The notes: generated by a model not told the origin, from the letters alone. Numbered from the stretch's first letter, positions 37,300 to 49,955 are shown. The stretch: DNA of 64,000 bases from Combretum micranthum (GCA_024138025.1 JAMXBD010002810.1:1-64000), one strand, 5' to 3'. Numbers and translations are program-made.

Positions 37300-38061
37300 G
37301 ACCACATTAGAAAATCTTTATCCCATTTCATACTTTGAATGCCGCCAAGGTATAGTGATGAACTAGCTAGGAAAGTGATGCACAGAAAATGATAGAGGCA
37401 TTAATAGTGATCTTAGATGGTAATGTCAAAAATTGTGTGGCTGCGACTGAATCTTATTGCTGCGTTTAGATGGTAAGATTGGAATCGATATTCTACTTTT
37501 ATTATTTAAAAAAGTTATTTTTTATTTGATTTAAAAATTTTAACATACGAAATATTGATTTGATATAATATAAATAAAGAACCATCTTATTCTTTCTCTT
37601 ACTATAGGAATAAAATTCATTTTATAAAAACATGTTTTTTTTTCCAAAATAACCCTATTTATAAAAATAATATAAGTGTTTTTATTTCTTTATCAACTTT
37701 TATAAATTTGTATATTTGCCATTCATAATGGTTATTAGAATTCCAAAACTACTTACAATATGGGATCTTAGTGATGATTCTACTAGACTGAACATCATTA
37801 GAGAGTAAATGTATATTTTTTAAAGATAATATGGAAACAAAAAATTTAAAATTAACGTTAGATGGCCGTAAAATAAATTCATCACGTCATTGTTTAAGGG
37901 GATATATGTAGAATCACTCGTGATCAAAACGTTTTATAGCCAGTGCTTCATCCACTTCCCCTCTGTGCTTTGATTTATATCCGGCGAAAAGCTCAAGAGG
38001 TTGTATTTTATGTAAACTGTTTTTATTATATATTTTTCCATGGTAACCCTAGAGAATGATA

Positions 38062-38255
38062 GTAGCTGAATTTTGATAAAATTTATAATTAGATATCTAA
38101 ATTTTAAAATTGATCAATTTAGTATCTAAAAAAGATTTTTATAAGCACGTCAACGGTATCTTCATTAAGTTCTTTTAAATATTAAATTGATCAATTTTAA
38201 AGTTTAGATATATAATTATATATTTTACCAAAATTCATGTATTATTTATGATTTA
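38062..38255. repeat. Foldback MITE, family A (copy 3)
   Basis: AATTGATCAATTTAGTATC and its inverted counterpart lie either side of a GCACGTCAACGGTATC centre. The corresponding copy in duplication unit 2 is at about 46880, so this insertion predates the duplication. Confidence 0.65.
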
Positions 38256-39512
38256 GGCCTTTGTATTACACGTGTTTTATTGGGAAAAAAGAGTTCTATT
38301 ATTAAACAAACTTCTGCCATTATATCACAAAGGACTCAAAACGATCATCGCACTTGGATTGCAAGATCCCACTGATCGTCACATGAAATGTCAAACGAAT
38401 TTTTTTTTTTTTTTCAATTCACGAGTTTAACGTTCGCGTACAATGCCATCAACGTTTTCTTTTAATTACACACGCAGTAAAAAAAAAAAAAAAAAAAAAA
38501 AAAAACGTCTTCCTTTTTTCTTGTCAGTTTCGCCATATGTAAATCAGATAGAAAATTTGTATCTATTTTCAAGATTAGTTGCCGACCAGTGCGTGAATAA
38601 TGTTTTCGTTAATTCTTAAGTACGCTTGGTTAAGTAGAATGAGATAAGACTACAAAAAAATTTTAGAAATGAATAGTAATTTTTTATTTTATGGTTAGGG
38701 ATATTTTTGAAATAAAATATATATTTTAGTTAGAAACAGTCATTTCTTTAAAAAAAAAATATTCTTATTTATTCTGTACGTTTTATTTCATGTTAATATA
38801 AATTATTCCGTGTATTCCATTTCACGTTAATGTAGACACAGTACAGGATGTGATATTGATATTGCCGCGTGGAATTCAGTGTAGGTGTTAGGTGAGATAT
38901 AAATTCGGATTAGATAATAAGACGAAAACTGAATATATATTCTTTTTTCAATGTAATCGCTAAGGAAAATTCTAATCTTATAATTAATTTTGAAGGAATT
39001 CATTTTATTATTATCCAATAGCTTATATTATATTTAATCATAATCGAAATTATTAATATTTTAATTATTATATTTATTTTAATGGTTAAATAATTGATTG
39101 GACGATCCCATCAACAGGATTGTAAAAGCTCCCAATCTATAATTATTTTTATCCAATTAAATCTTCATATATTAAATTTTCTATATTAAACTTAGGGGAA
39201 TTTACAAATTAATCATTAAACTTTTACCAATGTGCGGATTAGCCTTCTTAACTTTTAAAATGAGTTTTTAAAACACTTAAACTTTTAAAATTATTATAGT
39301 TAAGGGCAATTAATATTTTATAATGAATTTACTACGGTAAATTCATACATATATGAAAGTTTAGGAGATTAATCCATATATAGGTGAAAGTTCAAGAGCC
39401 CTTTGTTTTCTTTTAACGGAATACATTAAGTGTTCTTAACTATGCCAGTTTAATGTGTTAAAATACTCACTTTGAAAGTTTAAGGAAGTGAATAAAAGTT
39501 TAGGAGTGTAAT

Positions 39513-40123
39513 TGTTAGGGGCACGCTTGTCTTTTTACCTAAAGCAAACCCTAAAGTATAAATTCTCTCGTTTCTTTTCTCTATTGCCTCACTTTGGTAA
39601 GAATCATGAAACCCTAACTCTCTCTCTGTTTTCTTATTTTGTTCTGATGAACTATGAGTTCCTCTGTTTGTTTTGCTAATGTTTTATTTGTATGTTAGGT
39701 TTTGATCTTGTTCGAGCCAGATCAAGCTCCTGTACCTAAGGCACCAAAGTTCTGGGAAAAATCTCATACCCCTTTGAGTATCTTGATCTTTTATTTATAC
39801 TTTTTGTTTTGTACAATCTGTTTACAGCCTGTTTTCTTTACATGCAAGAGTAACTACTTGTTGTTACAGCCCGTTTTCTTTACATGCAAGAGTAACTACT
39901 TGTTGTTATAGCCTGTTTTCTTTACATGCAAGAGTAACTACTTATTATGCTGTTGAGATCTAGTTCCATTCTGTTTAGATCTAAACTATTCTGTTTGAGA
40001 TCTATACTAGACTTAGTAAGATCTATGCTATTCCAACTATATTTGTAACTGAAAATCAGTCATGTGTAATAGTCTGTCATCCAAGTTGGCTTTGTCTTGA
40101 TCCGATGTGGTCTGTCCGTAACA
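39513..40123 (-). repeat. Gypsy 3' LTR
   Basis: It begins TGTTAGGGGC and ends CCGTAACA in plus orientation. A minus-strand TATAAATA is at 39792-39799. It has three copies of a 42-bp repeat (39825, 39867, 39909) and four AGATCT sites exactly 21 bp apart (39956, 39977, 39998, 40019). The end of the pol reading frame extends into it, stopping at 40060. Confidence 0.92.
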
Positions 40124-43100
40124 AGTTTCCCTTGTTCTGGAAACACACCTTGTCTCAGGTCGAAATCTGCATAAATCTTGCGAAACTCAGTCCAATCTTC
40201 ATGTAGAATCTTCAGTGGGTAAACCCTTCCACTGGACTAGTACTTGAGGAATAGAGGCACCATTCTGAACTACATAGCGTGAACTTAAGATAGTTAAAGG
40301 TTGAAGTAGTGGTCCCGAGTTATAGGACTCGTGTGGTAACTCCAGAGGTTGAAGATCAGTACCATGTGCTGGTTTCAACAAAGAAACATGAAAGACCCTA
40401 TGAATTTTAGAATAGGATGGTAAAAATCCAATTCATATGCACATTGGCCAACCCGCTTGAGTATAGTAAATGGGCCATAATACCATTTAGACAATTTATG
40501 GCTCTTATGAAAAGCCAATGATAATTGTCGATATGGTTGAAGGCAAACATACACTTGATCTCCCACATGATAAACCACATCAGATCGATGCTTGTCAGCT
40601 AAACTTTTCATTTTAGCTTGAGCATGCTGCAAATTAGCATGTAAAGTCTTATGGGCTTGATCCCTAGAAGTCAATTCTTCATCCACGGCTGCTACTAATG
40701 AGGATTCCCCCAAGTAGGACTATAAAACAGGGGGTTCTCTTCCATACACTATCAGAAATGGAGTCATGCCAGCCCCTTCATGATAAGAAGTGTTATAGGC
40801 ATATTCTGCCCAAGGTAAAAACATAAACCACCGCTCTGGATAATCCATAACAAAACATCTGAGATATTGTTGAATAGTTCTATTCAACACTTCAGTCTAA
40901 CCATCGGACTGTGGATGATCAGGTGAACTCATATTGAGTTTTGTTCCACTTAAATGAAATAATTCTTTCCAAAATGATGAGAAAATAAAATCTCTGTAAG
41001 AAACAATGGTTTTTGGAAATCCATGAAGTTTGACACACCATTGTCAAAAATAAGTTTGCAACTTTAGTAGCTGTGAAATGACTATCCAATGCCCCCAAAT
41101 GGCAATATTTGGATAATCGATCCACTACTACGAATATTACTGAATAGCCCTTAGAGTTTGGAAGATGCGTAATGAAATCCATCGCAATATCTTCCCAAAT
41201 TCTAGTAGGAATCGAAAGTGGGGCTAGCAATCCAGTTGATGCAGTAGTCACATATTTAATCTGTTGACAGATGTGACAAGTACGAACATAATCTTCAATC
41301 TATGACGTCATCTTAATCCAATAAAATTGGCTGGCTATTCGTTTGAATGTCTTAGTCACTCCAAAATGCCTTGCCATCGGAGAACCATGAAATTCCTCCA
41401 AATTTTTTTGAATCAACATAGATTCAGGCACCAAAAATAAACGAGTACCGTAATATATAAGCCATGTCTCCATTCAATCTTCTGCTTGGAGACCTGTCCT
41501 GTTTGTAACTGAGAAATCAACTGTTGAAAAGCTGGCGATGTCTGACACTCTCTTTTAAGATCCTCAAGTTGAAAATGGCATAGAAAATGCCAATAAAGAG
41601 GCATCACTGTACTATCTAGATAGCCATCAGCCAACACCTTTCTCCACTCCTTTCTTATAGACTATTTCATAGTCATAACCCAACAATTTGGTTACATAAT
41701 GTTGTTGTTCAAGAGTCTGAACCACTTGAGAAAGGAGTTCCTTCAAACTACGATGATCAGTTCGAATTTTAAAATGGTTGCCCAACAAATATTGTCTCCA
41801 TTTTCTGATTGATTCAACTACTGCATACAATTCTCTGATATAAGTAGAAGCTTTCCTTAAGTGATTAGGAAGTTTTTACTAAAATATGCAATTGGATGAA
41901 TGTTGTAACAACACTACTCCAATACCCACCCCTGAGGCATCTGTTTCAACACAACTGGTTGAGTGAAATCTAGCAATGCCAAAGATCATTAATCAAAGCC
42001 TCTTTAAGCTGAGAAAAAGCTTAATCAGCCATGCCTGACCAATGAAACCCATTAGACTTCAACAAATTAGTTAAGGGACCAGCAATGGTAGCATAACCCT
42101 TAATGAACTTCCTATAATAACTCGAAAGCCCAAAAATGCCCTAACTGCTTCACATTCACAGGAGTTCCACTTGGCTACTGCCTCTACTTTAGAGGGATCT
42201 GGTTTGAGTTCATTAAAAGAAACCACATGTCCCAAATATTCAATAGTAGTTTGGGCGAAAGAACACTTACTCTCCTTCAAGTAAAAATGATTATCCAATA
42301 AAGTCTATAAGACCAATGCCAAATGCTGCAAATGGTCTTCCATGTTGCTGCTATAAATCAGAATATCATCAAAGAAAATAATCACGAACTTCCTCAAATA
42401 AGACTGAAACATAGTATTCATGATGGATTGAAAAGTGGAAGGAGCATTGCTTAAGCCGAAAGGCATTACAAGAAATTCATAATGCCCTTGGTGAGTCCTG
42501 AAAGCTGTCTTTTCCACATCCTTAGGATCCATTCGAATCTGATGATACCCTGCCCTAAGATCCAATTTGGAAAATAAACAGGCATCCCTAAGTTCATCAA
42601 TCAATTCATCAACAGTGGGAATAGGGAAATTATCCCTAACAGTGACCTGATTTAAGCACGATAGTCCACACAAAATCGCCAGCTCCCATCTTTCTTTTTG
42701 ACCAGTAAAACTGGTGATGAAAAGGCACTAGTGCTCCTTTGAATAACTCCCTGAGCTAACATATCCTCCACTTCTCTCTATCTCAGTTTTCTGAAAATGT
42801 GGGTAACGATAGGGTTTGACATTGACTAGAAGTGTTGGGAAATAGATGAATCTGATGTTGAATAGTGCGAAGGGGTGGCAATGATGAGGTGCCTCAAATA
42901 CAGAAGAAAATCTGCCCAACAATGCTTTAATAGCAGAGTTGTTGGTGGTATTCGTGATGTTCCTTATCCACTTTCTGAGCCACCAAATGATAACAAGTAG
43001 CAATGGCATCTGTATAAACCAATCGACGCAATTGATGATGTGATATTTCTTCAGTCAAGTCAAACTTATCACCCACTAACATAACGGTTTTCCCCTTCGA

Positions 43101-44502
43101 GAAAAATTCCATTGTAAGCTGGAATAATCCATAGTCACTGGACCCAACTTATTTAACCATTGAATACCTAAAACCACTTCAGCACCCTGTATGGAAGAAC
43201 ATAAAAAGAATCTTGGAAAGTCCAAGATTGAATAGAAACATTGACATCAGAACATATCCCTTCACAATGCATTGTGGAACCATTACCAATCATTACTGAA
43301 AATTGGGATGCTGGTTGTACAATCAATCCCAAATGATGAACTAATCGTGCTTGCACAAAATTGTGCGTGCTGCCTGTGTCAACCAAAATCAACACCTCAT
43401 GGCCATTGATATATCCCTTGAACTTCAAGGTACATGGTTTGGAAGTGCCTGATAAGGCATGATAACTAATAGAACCTGTCTCTAAATCGTCATGGTTCAT
43501 ATCAGATTCCTGTGCGATTCCCTCAGAATCCTCATCAATATCATGCAACAATAAAAGAAATTTAGATTTGCATTTATGATTGCGATGATATTTTTCATCA
43601 CAATTATAACAAAGGCCCTGTTCACGTCTAGCTAACATTTCGCAGGTGTCATCGTTTAATTGGAATGGTCGGTTTCTGTGTATGTGGTTATGATAGGATT
43701 GGCAGAAGTGTTTGGGGTACTAGAAACATTGGTAGAAGGAGAAGTGTATGGTTTAGAAAATTGTAAAGGGATAAGTGTTTAGAAAGAGGAGGTGATGTGT
43801 ATGGTTTGTGAAAATGAATTGGTCATTATGTTTACTTTCATGCATTTTGGCAAGCCAAATAGCATGCATCAAAGTAAGGGGTCGGGCAATCTGAACTTCT
43901 CGTTTTATATAGGGTTTAAGACCGATACAAAACAACTGAGAAGAAAGGATTCAGGTAAACCAACAACTCGATTAGATAAAGATTCAAATTGGTTGATATT
44001 CATCAACAGATCGAACTTGAATAAGTTTGGAAAGGGTACCTTGATATATCCATGGGCCAAAACGAACTTCAATGGACTTCTTGAAATTAGTCCATGAACT
44101 GAGTTGTTTATTGTTGTACATCCATTTGTACCAATCGAGCGCACGTTCTTCCATTGCAAAAGAAGCAATGGTGATCCTCTGTTCATCCGGATGGCATGAA
44201 ATTCAAAGAATCTTGCTTTGAAAATCCACCCTAAAGCATCAAGCCCAGTAAATTTAGGAATTTCCAATTTTATTCCTTTCAGCAAGTTTTCGGCCATACT
44301 CCCCATGAGAAAATGATGAACTCGAATGTTGATCTATAGAATGATTTGATGCTGGTTCTGATTCTACTTAAATTCTTGGAAAGTTCCTCGAATTTCTTGT
44401 CCATTTCAATCCGTAAAGCCTTGTAACAAAGAAGTCTTGCAAATTATTGGCCAACTCAGCAAAGTTATCTTCCATCGTCCCTGCTCTAGTAGAAGGAGCC
44501 AT
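40060..44502 (-). pseudogene. Gypsy gag-pol polyprotein with C-terminal chromodomain, degenerate
   Basis: Gag starts MAPSTRAGTMEDNFAELANN at 44502 and continues with GIKLEIPKFTG near 44280. The zinc knuckle CYNCDEKYHRNHKC is at about 43610. Protease near 43400 has LILVDTGSTHNFV. RT (about 42673-42305) has [31 protein letters not shown] and the active site FFDDILIYS. RNase H near 41800 has IRTDHRSLKEL. Integrase (41251 downward) has DFITHLPNSKGYSVIFVVVD. The chromodomain near 40220 has PQVLVQWKGLPTEDST, and the frame continues after a two-base loss to a stop at 40060 inside the 3' LTR. Several frame changes and stops separate these pieces, so the element is not autonomous, but most catalytic residues survive. 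Chromodomains direct integration to particular chromatin in this family. Confidence 0.9.
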
Positions 44503-44517
44503 GGAACGAGAGCACCA
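44503..44517 (-). other. Gypsy primer binding site candidate
   Basis: Three nt inside the 5' LTR the minus strand reads TGGTGCTCTCGTTCC, immediately followed by the gag ATG at 44502. The TGG start and 3-nt gap fit a primer site, but the primer tRNA is not identified. The same site, with TCC for TTC, recurs at 63204-63218. Confidence 0.65.
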
Positions 44518-44520
44518 ATT

Positions 44521-45067
44521 TGTTAGGGGCACGCTTGTCTTTTTCCTCAACAAACCCTAAATATAAATTCTCTCTTTCTTTTTCTCTTGCCTCACTGGTA
44601 AGAATCACGAAACCCTAACTCTCTCTCTGTTTTCTTATTTGTTCTGATGTATGAGTTCTCTCAGTTTGTCTCTAATGGTTTATTTGTATGTTAGGTTTGA
44701 TCTGTTCGAGCCAGATCAGCTCCTGTACCTAGGCACCAAAGTTCTGGGGAAAATCTCATACCCCTCTGAGTATCTCGATCTTTTATTTATACTTTTTTTT
44801 GTACAATCTGTTTACAGCCTGTTTTCTTTACATGCAAGAGTAACTACTTGTTGTTACAACCTGTTTTCTTTACATGCAAGAGTAACTACTTGTTATGTGT
44901 TGAGATCTAGTTCCATTCATTTAGATCTAAACTATTCTGTTTGAGATCTATACTAGACTTAGTAAGATCTATGCTATTCCAACTGTATTTGTAACTGAAA
45001 ATCATCATGTGTAATAGTCTGTCATCTATGTTGGCTTTGTCTTGATCCGATGTGGCCTGTCTGTAAA
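44521..45067 (-). repeat. Gypsy 5' LTR
   Basis: It begins TGTTAGGGGC; its other end reads CTGTAAA where TAACA is expected, one C having been lost. It has two copies of the 42-bp repeat (44815, 44857), four AGATCT sites at 44903, 44923, 44944 and 44965, and TATAAATA on the minus strand at 44784-44791. Confidence 0.92.
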
Positions 45068-45159
45068 GTAATTTACAATTTTCTCTTAAATTTATGTATT
45101 TCAAATATGTTATATTCACTTGACAAATTTATTACCTTTATCATTTTTAAATAAAGAGT

Positions 45160-45412
45160 TAATGTCACCAATGTTACTTAAACTTCTACAAAATATTTAA
45201 TTACATATCTAAATTTTGAAATTGATCAATTTAGTAATTCAAAAACTTTGAAATTAATCAATTTAGTACTTAAAAAAAATTCGTGTTTACTAATAGTACC
45301 TTCACCAAATTTTTTTAAGTACTAAATTGACCAATTTCAAAAGTTTTGGTACTTACTTGATATTTTGCCAAAATTCAAGTACCATTTGTGACATTATCCT
45401 AAATAAAAGGGA
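45160..45412. repeat. Foldback MITE, family A (copy 4)
   Basis: Bounded by GTTAATGTCAC on the left and CATTTGTGACATTA on the right, with AATTGATCAATTTAGTA and ACTAAATTGACCAATTT inside. Its counterpart in unit 2 is at 48632-48915. Confidence 0.7.
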
Positions 45413-46877
45413 AATTTTCAAATTTGGTAACTCATCTTTACACAAAAATTTAATTTGATAGTTGAATTCTGAGATAGTCAATTTAATACATAATTAAAAT
45501 TTTCATGGCTATTTTAATATCTTACTGACAACGATAATCTATTTCTTAACGTAGAAAAAGTAGCCAATCAATACAAACATTATTAGAAAAAGTAGTAAAA
45601 ATTCAATGATGTGTTGCATCTTGTAAGTTGGTAAGCAAAGCAAATGTGTTAAAAAGGTAGTAAAAATAATTACAAAAAAGTCTTATTGAGTATTAAATTG
45701 ATTACTTCAAAGTTTAGATATCCATTGAATTATTTTTTTTTTAATTTTAGTAGATAGTTACCCTTAAGAAAATAAATTAACAAAACTTCATCGATTAAAA
45801 CAAAAAAAGTTTAGCATATCATTTATTGTAGAACTCCCTTGATTGAGTATTTATAAAGGTTTTCCTTGATGATGGATTTGGAATTCAACTTCAAGATTCT
45901 ATTGATTTGAATCATTGCGCATTATGATATGTAATAAATTTAATTTATTGAGTAAAATAAGCTTGTTCACCAATATGTGATTTACTGTTTCAGAAACACA
46001 GCAAATTTTACCCTACATAGATAGTTAAAATAATATTAGTTAATTAGTGTAGAAAAATGAGTAAATTTAAATTTTTTTGGATTAGCATAAAATTTGGCTG
46101 TAAATAGTTCATGTCATACTCGTGATCACCAATCACAGCCTATATCAGACCCATTATACATTGCCTTGTTTCATCATCACAGATATCATGTATGTGACCT
46201 ACACTTACACTCCAAGACCTTGTAACCTATAAAAACCCCTTGAATAAAGGAAAGATAATTACAATAGAAGATTAAAATTTTTGGATTCAACTTGTTATAA
46301 TTCAAGTGTTTGTTAGATATAATTTAAATTGGGTGACTAAGCTTAAGAGATATATACATAAATTGAAACATGAATTCTAGTCTTCCTAAGATAGTAAGGA
46401 TATCAAATATAAGATATATATATATAATATATATATAAACATGTTTTTTCCAAAAATTACCCCTATTTATAAAAATATTATAAGTGTTTTTATTTCTTTT
46501 ATCAACTTTTATAAATTTGTATATTTAGGATTTCTATGGTTGTTAGAATTCCATAACTATCACGACATATGGATCTTTAGCGATGATTCTACTAGACTGA
46601 ACATTATTAGAGAGTAAATATATAATTTTAAAGATCATATGAAAACAAAAACATTTAAAATTAACGTTAGATGGCCGTAAAATAAAAGCGTCACTTCATC
46701 GTCTAAGGGGTCTCATGTTGAATCACTTGTAATCAAAACGTTTTATAGCAAGTGCTTCATCCACTTCCCCTCTGTGCTTTGATTTATGTCGGGCAAATAA
46801 AGCTTAAGAGGTTGTATTTTATTTAAACTGTTTTTATTATATATTTGTTCCATGGTACCGCAAGAGAATGATTCGTA

Positions 46878-47118
46878 TTAGGGTTAATGTTATAAATAGT
46901 AATTGAATTTTGACAAATTTGTAATTAGATACTTAAACTTTAAAATTGATCAATTTAGTATCTAAAAGAATTTTTTATGAGCACATCAATGGTATCTTCG
47001 CTAAATAAAATTTTTTAGATACTAAATTGATCAATTTTAAAGTTTAGGTATTAAATTTTTTAATTTTAAAATTCAGACATATAATTATATATTTTACCAA
47101 AATTTATGTATTAAATAT
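46878..47118. repeat. Foldback MITE, family A (copy 5)
   Basis: Counterpart of the copy at 38062, with AATTGATCAATTTAGTATC and GATACTAAATTGATCAATTT around GAGCACATCAATGGTATC. Confidence 0.65.
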
Positions 47119-47261
47119 TAAGCCTTTGTATTACACTTGTTTTATTGAGAAAAAAGAGCTATATTATTAAACAAACTTCTGCCATTATATCACAAAGGGC
47201 TCAAAACGATCATAGTACTTGGACTGTAAATCCCACTGATCGTCCCATAAAATTGCATACG

Positions 47262-47289
47262 AATATATATATATATATATATATATATC
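47262..47289. repeat. AT microsatellite
   Basis: A run of AT dinucleotides. The corresponding site in duplication unit 1 (about 38400) has a T run instead, so the locus is unstable in length. Confidence 0.8.
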
Positions 47290-48631
47290 TTTTTTTCAAT
47301 TCACGAGTTTAACCTTCGCGTAAAATGCCATCAACGTTTTCTTTCAATAACAACAAAAAAAAAAAAAAAAAAACGTTTCCACTTTTTCGCCATATGTAAA
47401 TCAGATAGAGATATTTGTATCTATTTTCAAGATTGGTTGCCCAGGTATCACGATCATGGGACAGTAAACAAGACATTTTCTATATATGCCAATCACTGCG
47501 TGAATAACGTTTCCCTTAAGTATATTTGGTTAGATGGAATAGAATAAAGCTGAAAAGGAATAATAATTTTTTATTTTATAATTAAAGATATTTTTAAAAT
47601 AAATTATATTTTCCAGTCAAGAATAATCATTCTTCTAATAAAAAAATAAAAAATTTTTATTTACTCCCTATCATATAAAATATATAAATTAAGGAATAAA
47701 TATTCTATAATAATCCAGCAGGTATAGTAAAAAGTCCAATTATATGAAAACACTTAGATTGGTCCCAAATAAATGTCGTGTTCTCATTGGCTGAAGGAAA
47801 TATATAGATATTGTCAATTTTTTTGTTTTGTCCATTCCATTTGACGTTACTGTAGATCCAGTACAGGATGTGAGATTATTATTGCCGGGTGGAGTTCAGT
47901 TGTACGTGTTAACTGAGATGTAAATTCCGAATAAATATTAAGACCAAAACTTAACATTTTCCTTTTTGTTGGAAAAATTCTACGATATTATTATTAATTT
48001 TAATGTGACCATCTTATCACTATTCAATAGTTTACATCATACGCAATTGTAATCGAATCATTAAAATAGTTAATATTTTAATTATTATATATATTTATTT
48101 TAATATTTAGATAATTAACTGAACGGTGTAAAAGCTCTCAATCTAAAATTATCAAATGTTTTATCCAATTAAATCTTCATATATTAAATTTTCTATATTA
48201 AACTTAGGAGAATTTACAAATTAATCATTAAACTTTTACCAATATGCGGATTCACTTCCTTAACTTTCAAAATGAATTTTTTAACCCCTTAAACTTTCAA
48301 AATTAGTATAGTTAAGATAATTAACATTTTATAATGAATTTATGAGGATAAATTCATACATATATGAATGTTTAGGGGGTCAATTTGCATATAAGTGAAA
48401 GTTCGAGAGTCCCTTTGTTTTTTCTAATGGAATATATTAAGTGTCCTTAACTATGCTAATTTTTAAAAGTTTAAGAGGTTAAAACACTCACTTTAAAAGT
48501 TCAAGAGGATAAATCCGTACCTAGGTAAAAGTTTAGGGGTAATTTACAATTTTCTCTTAAATTTTTGTATTTCAAATATGTTGTATTCACTTGACAAATT
48601 TACTACTTTTATCTTCTCTAAATAAATGAGT

Positions 48632-48915
48632 TAATGTCACCACCGTACTTGAACTTTAACAAAATATTCAATTAGATACTTTAAATTTTGAAATTGATCA
48701 ATTTGGTAACTCAAAAACTTTAATAACTTAAAAACTTTTATATTTGTCAATTTTATACCTGAAAAGACTTTTTGTGTATGCCAATAATACTTTGTCAAGT
48801 TCTTTCAAGTACTAAATATATCAATTTCAAAAGCTTATACTTACTTATATTTTGGTAAAGTTCAAGTATCATTTGTGAAGGATTGAAAAAAAGTATCATT
48901 TGTGATATTATTCCT
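48632..48915. repeat. Foldback MITE, family A (copy 6)
   Basis: Counterpart of the copy at 45160, starting GTTAATGTCACC and containing GAAATTGATCAATTTGG. The right side has a small internal duplication of AAGTATCATTTGTGA. Confidence 0.6.
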
Positions 48916-49955
48916 AAATAAAGGGAAATTTTCAAATTTTGTAGCTCAACTTTACACAAATATTCAATTTGGTACTTGAATTTTGATGTAGTCAATTTAA
49001 TACATAATAAAAAATTTTATGGCCATTTTTAATATCTTAGTGAGAATGTATAATCTACTTCTTAACGTGGAAAAAGTAACCAATCAATACAAAACATTGT
49101 CAAGGAAAGTAGTGAAAATTCAATGATGTGTTACCTCTTGTAAGTTGGTAAACAAAGTAAATATGTTAAAAACATAGTAAAATAGTCACAAAAAATGTTA
49201 TTGAGTATTAAATTGATCACCTCAAAGTTTAGTACCTAATTGATTTTTTTTTCCTTTAAAGTTTAAGTAGACAATTACCATTAAGAAAATAAATTGAAAA
49301 AATTCATCAATTAAAAAAAAAGGTTAACATATCATTTGTTGTAGGAATCCCTTGATGGAGAATTTATTGGGGTTTTTCTAGATAATGGATTTGGAATTCA
49401 ACTTCAACATTATATTGATTTGAATCATTAAACATTATGATATGTGATAAATTTAATTTGTTGAGTAAAATAAGCTTGTTCACTTAGATGTGATTTATTG
49501 TTTCTGAAACACACAAAATTTTACCCTACGTAGTTAGTTAAGATACTATTAGTTAATTAGTGTAGAAAAATGAGTAAATTTGAATTTTGTTTGGATTACA
49601 ATAGAATTTGGTTGTGAATAATAGTTTATGTCATGCCTGTAATCATCAATTGCAGCCTACATCACGACTATGATACGTTTCCCTATTTCATCACCACACA
49701 TATCATGCCCATGACCTACACTTACACTCCAAGACCTTTTAACCTATAAGAACCCCTTAAATAAAGGAAAGATAATTACAATAGAAGATTAAAGTTTTTG
49801 GATTCAACTTGTTATAGTTCAAGTGTTTGTAAGATATAATTTAGAATTGAGTGACTAAACTTAAGATATACATACATAAATTGAAACAAAATTTTGGTCT
49901 TTCCGAAAATAGTAAGGATATCAAATATAAGATATATATATATATATATATATAT

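Larger units (their letters stand above)
39513..45067 (-). mobile_element. Ty3/gypsy chromovirus-type LTR retrotransposon, defective
   Basis: LTRs at 39513-40123 (611 bp) and 44521-45067 (547 bp) enclose a gag-pol remnant ending in a chromodomain. The 5-bp target duplication GTAAT is at 39508-39512 and 45068-45072. The unoccupied target is preserved at about 48545 in duplication unit 2. Transcription is on the minus strand, so 44521-45067 is the 5' LTR. The compact size (5.56 kb), the chromodomain and the gag start directly after the primer site suggest a Reina-like chromovirus; this sub-lineage call is inference. Confidence 0.93.
37627..46436. repeat. Tandem segmental duplication, unit 1 (contains the gypsy insertion)
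   Basis: The unit runs from AAAACATGTTTTTT at 37627 to the AT run near 46436. Without the 5.56-kb gypsy element it is about 3.25 kb. It aligns colinearly with unit 2; shared blocks include TTCTACTAGACTGAACAT, TAACGTTAGATGGCCGTAAA and CACTTCCCCTCTGTGCTTTG. The copies are diverged by many substitutions and small indels. No gene is visible in the unit. It begins about 0.4 kb upstream of the S28 start codon. Confidence 0.88.
46437..49955. repeat. Tandem segmental duplication, unit 2 (empty-site copy)
   Basis: A direct copy of unit 1 without the gypsy element. At 48541 it reads GGGGTAATTTACAATTTTC, the uninterrupted version of the target in unit 1. Both copies end in an AT microsatellite (about 46415-46436 and 49931-49955), suggesting the duplication joined at these repeats. 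It carries about 200 bp absent from unit 1 near 47620-47790. No gene is visible. Confidence 0.88.
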
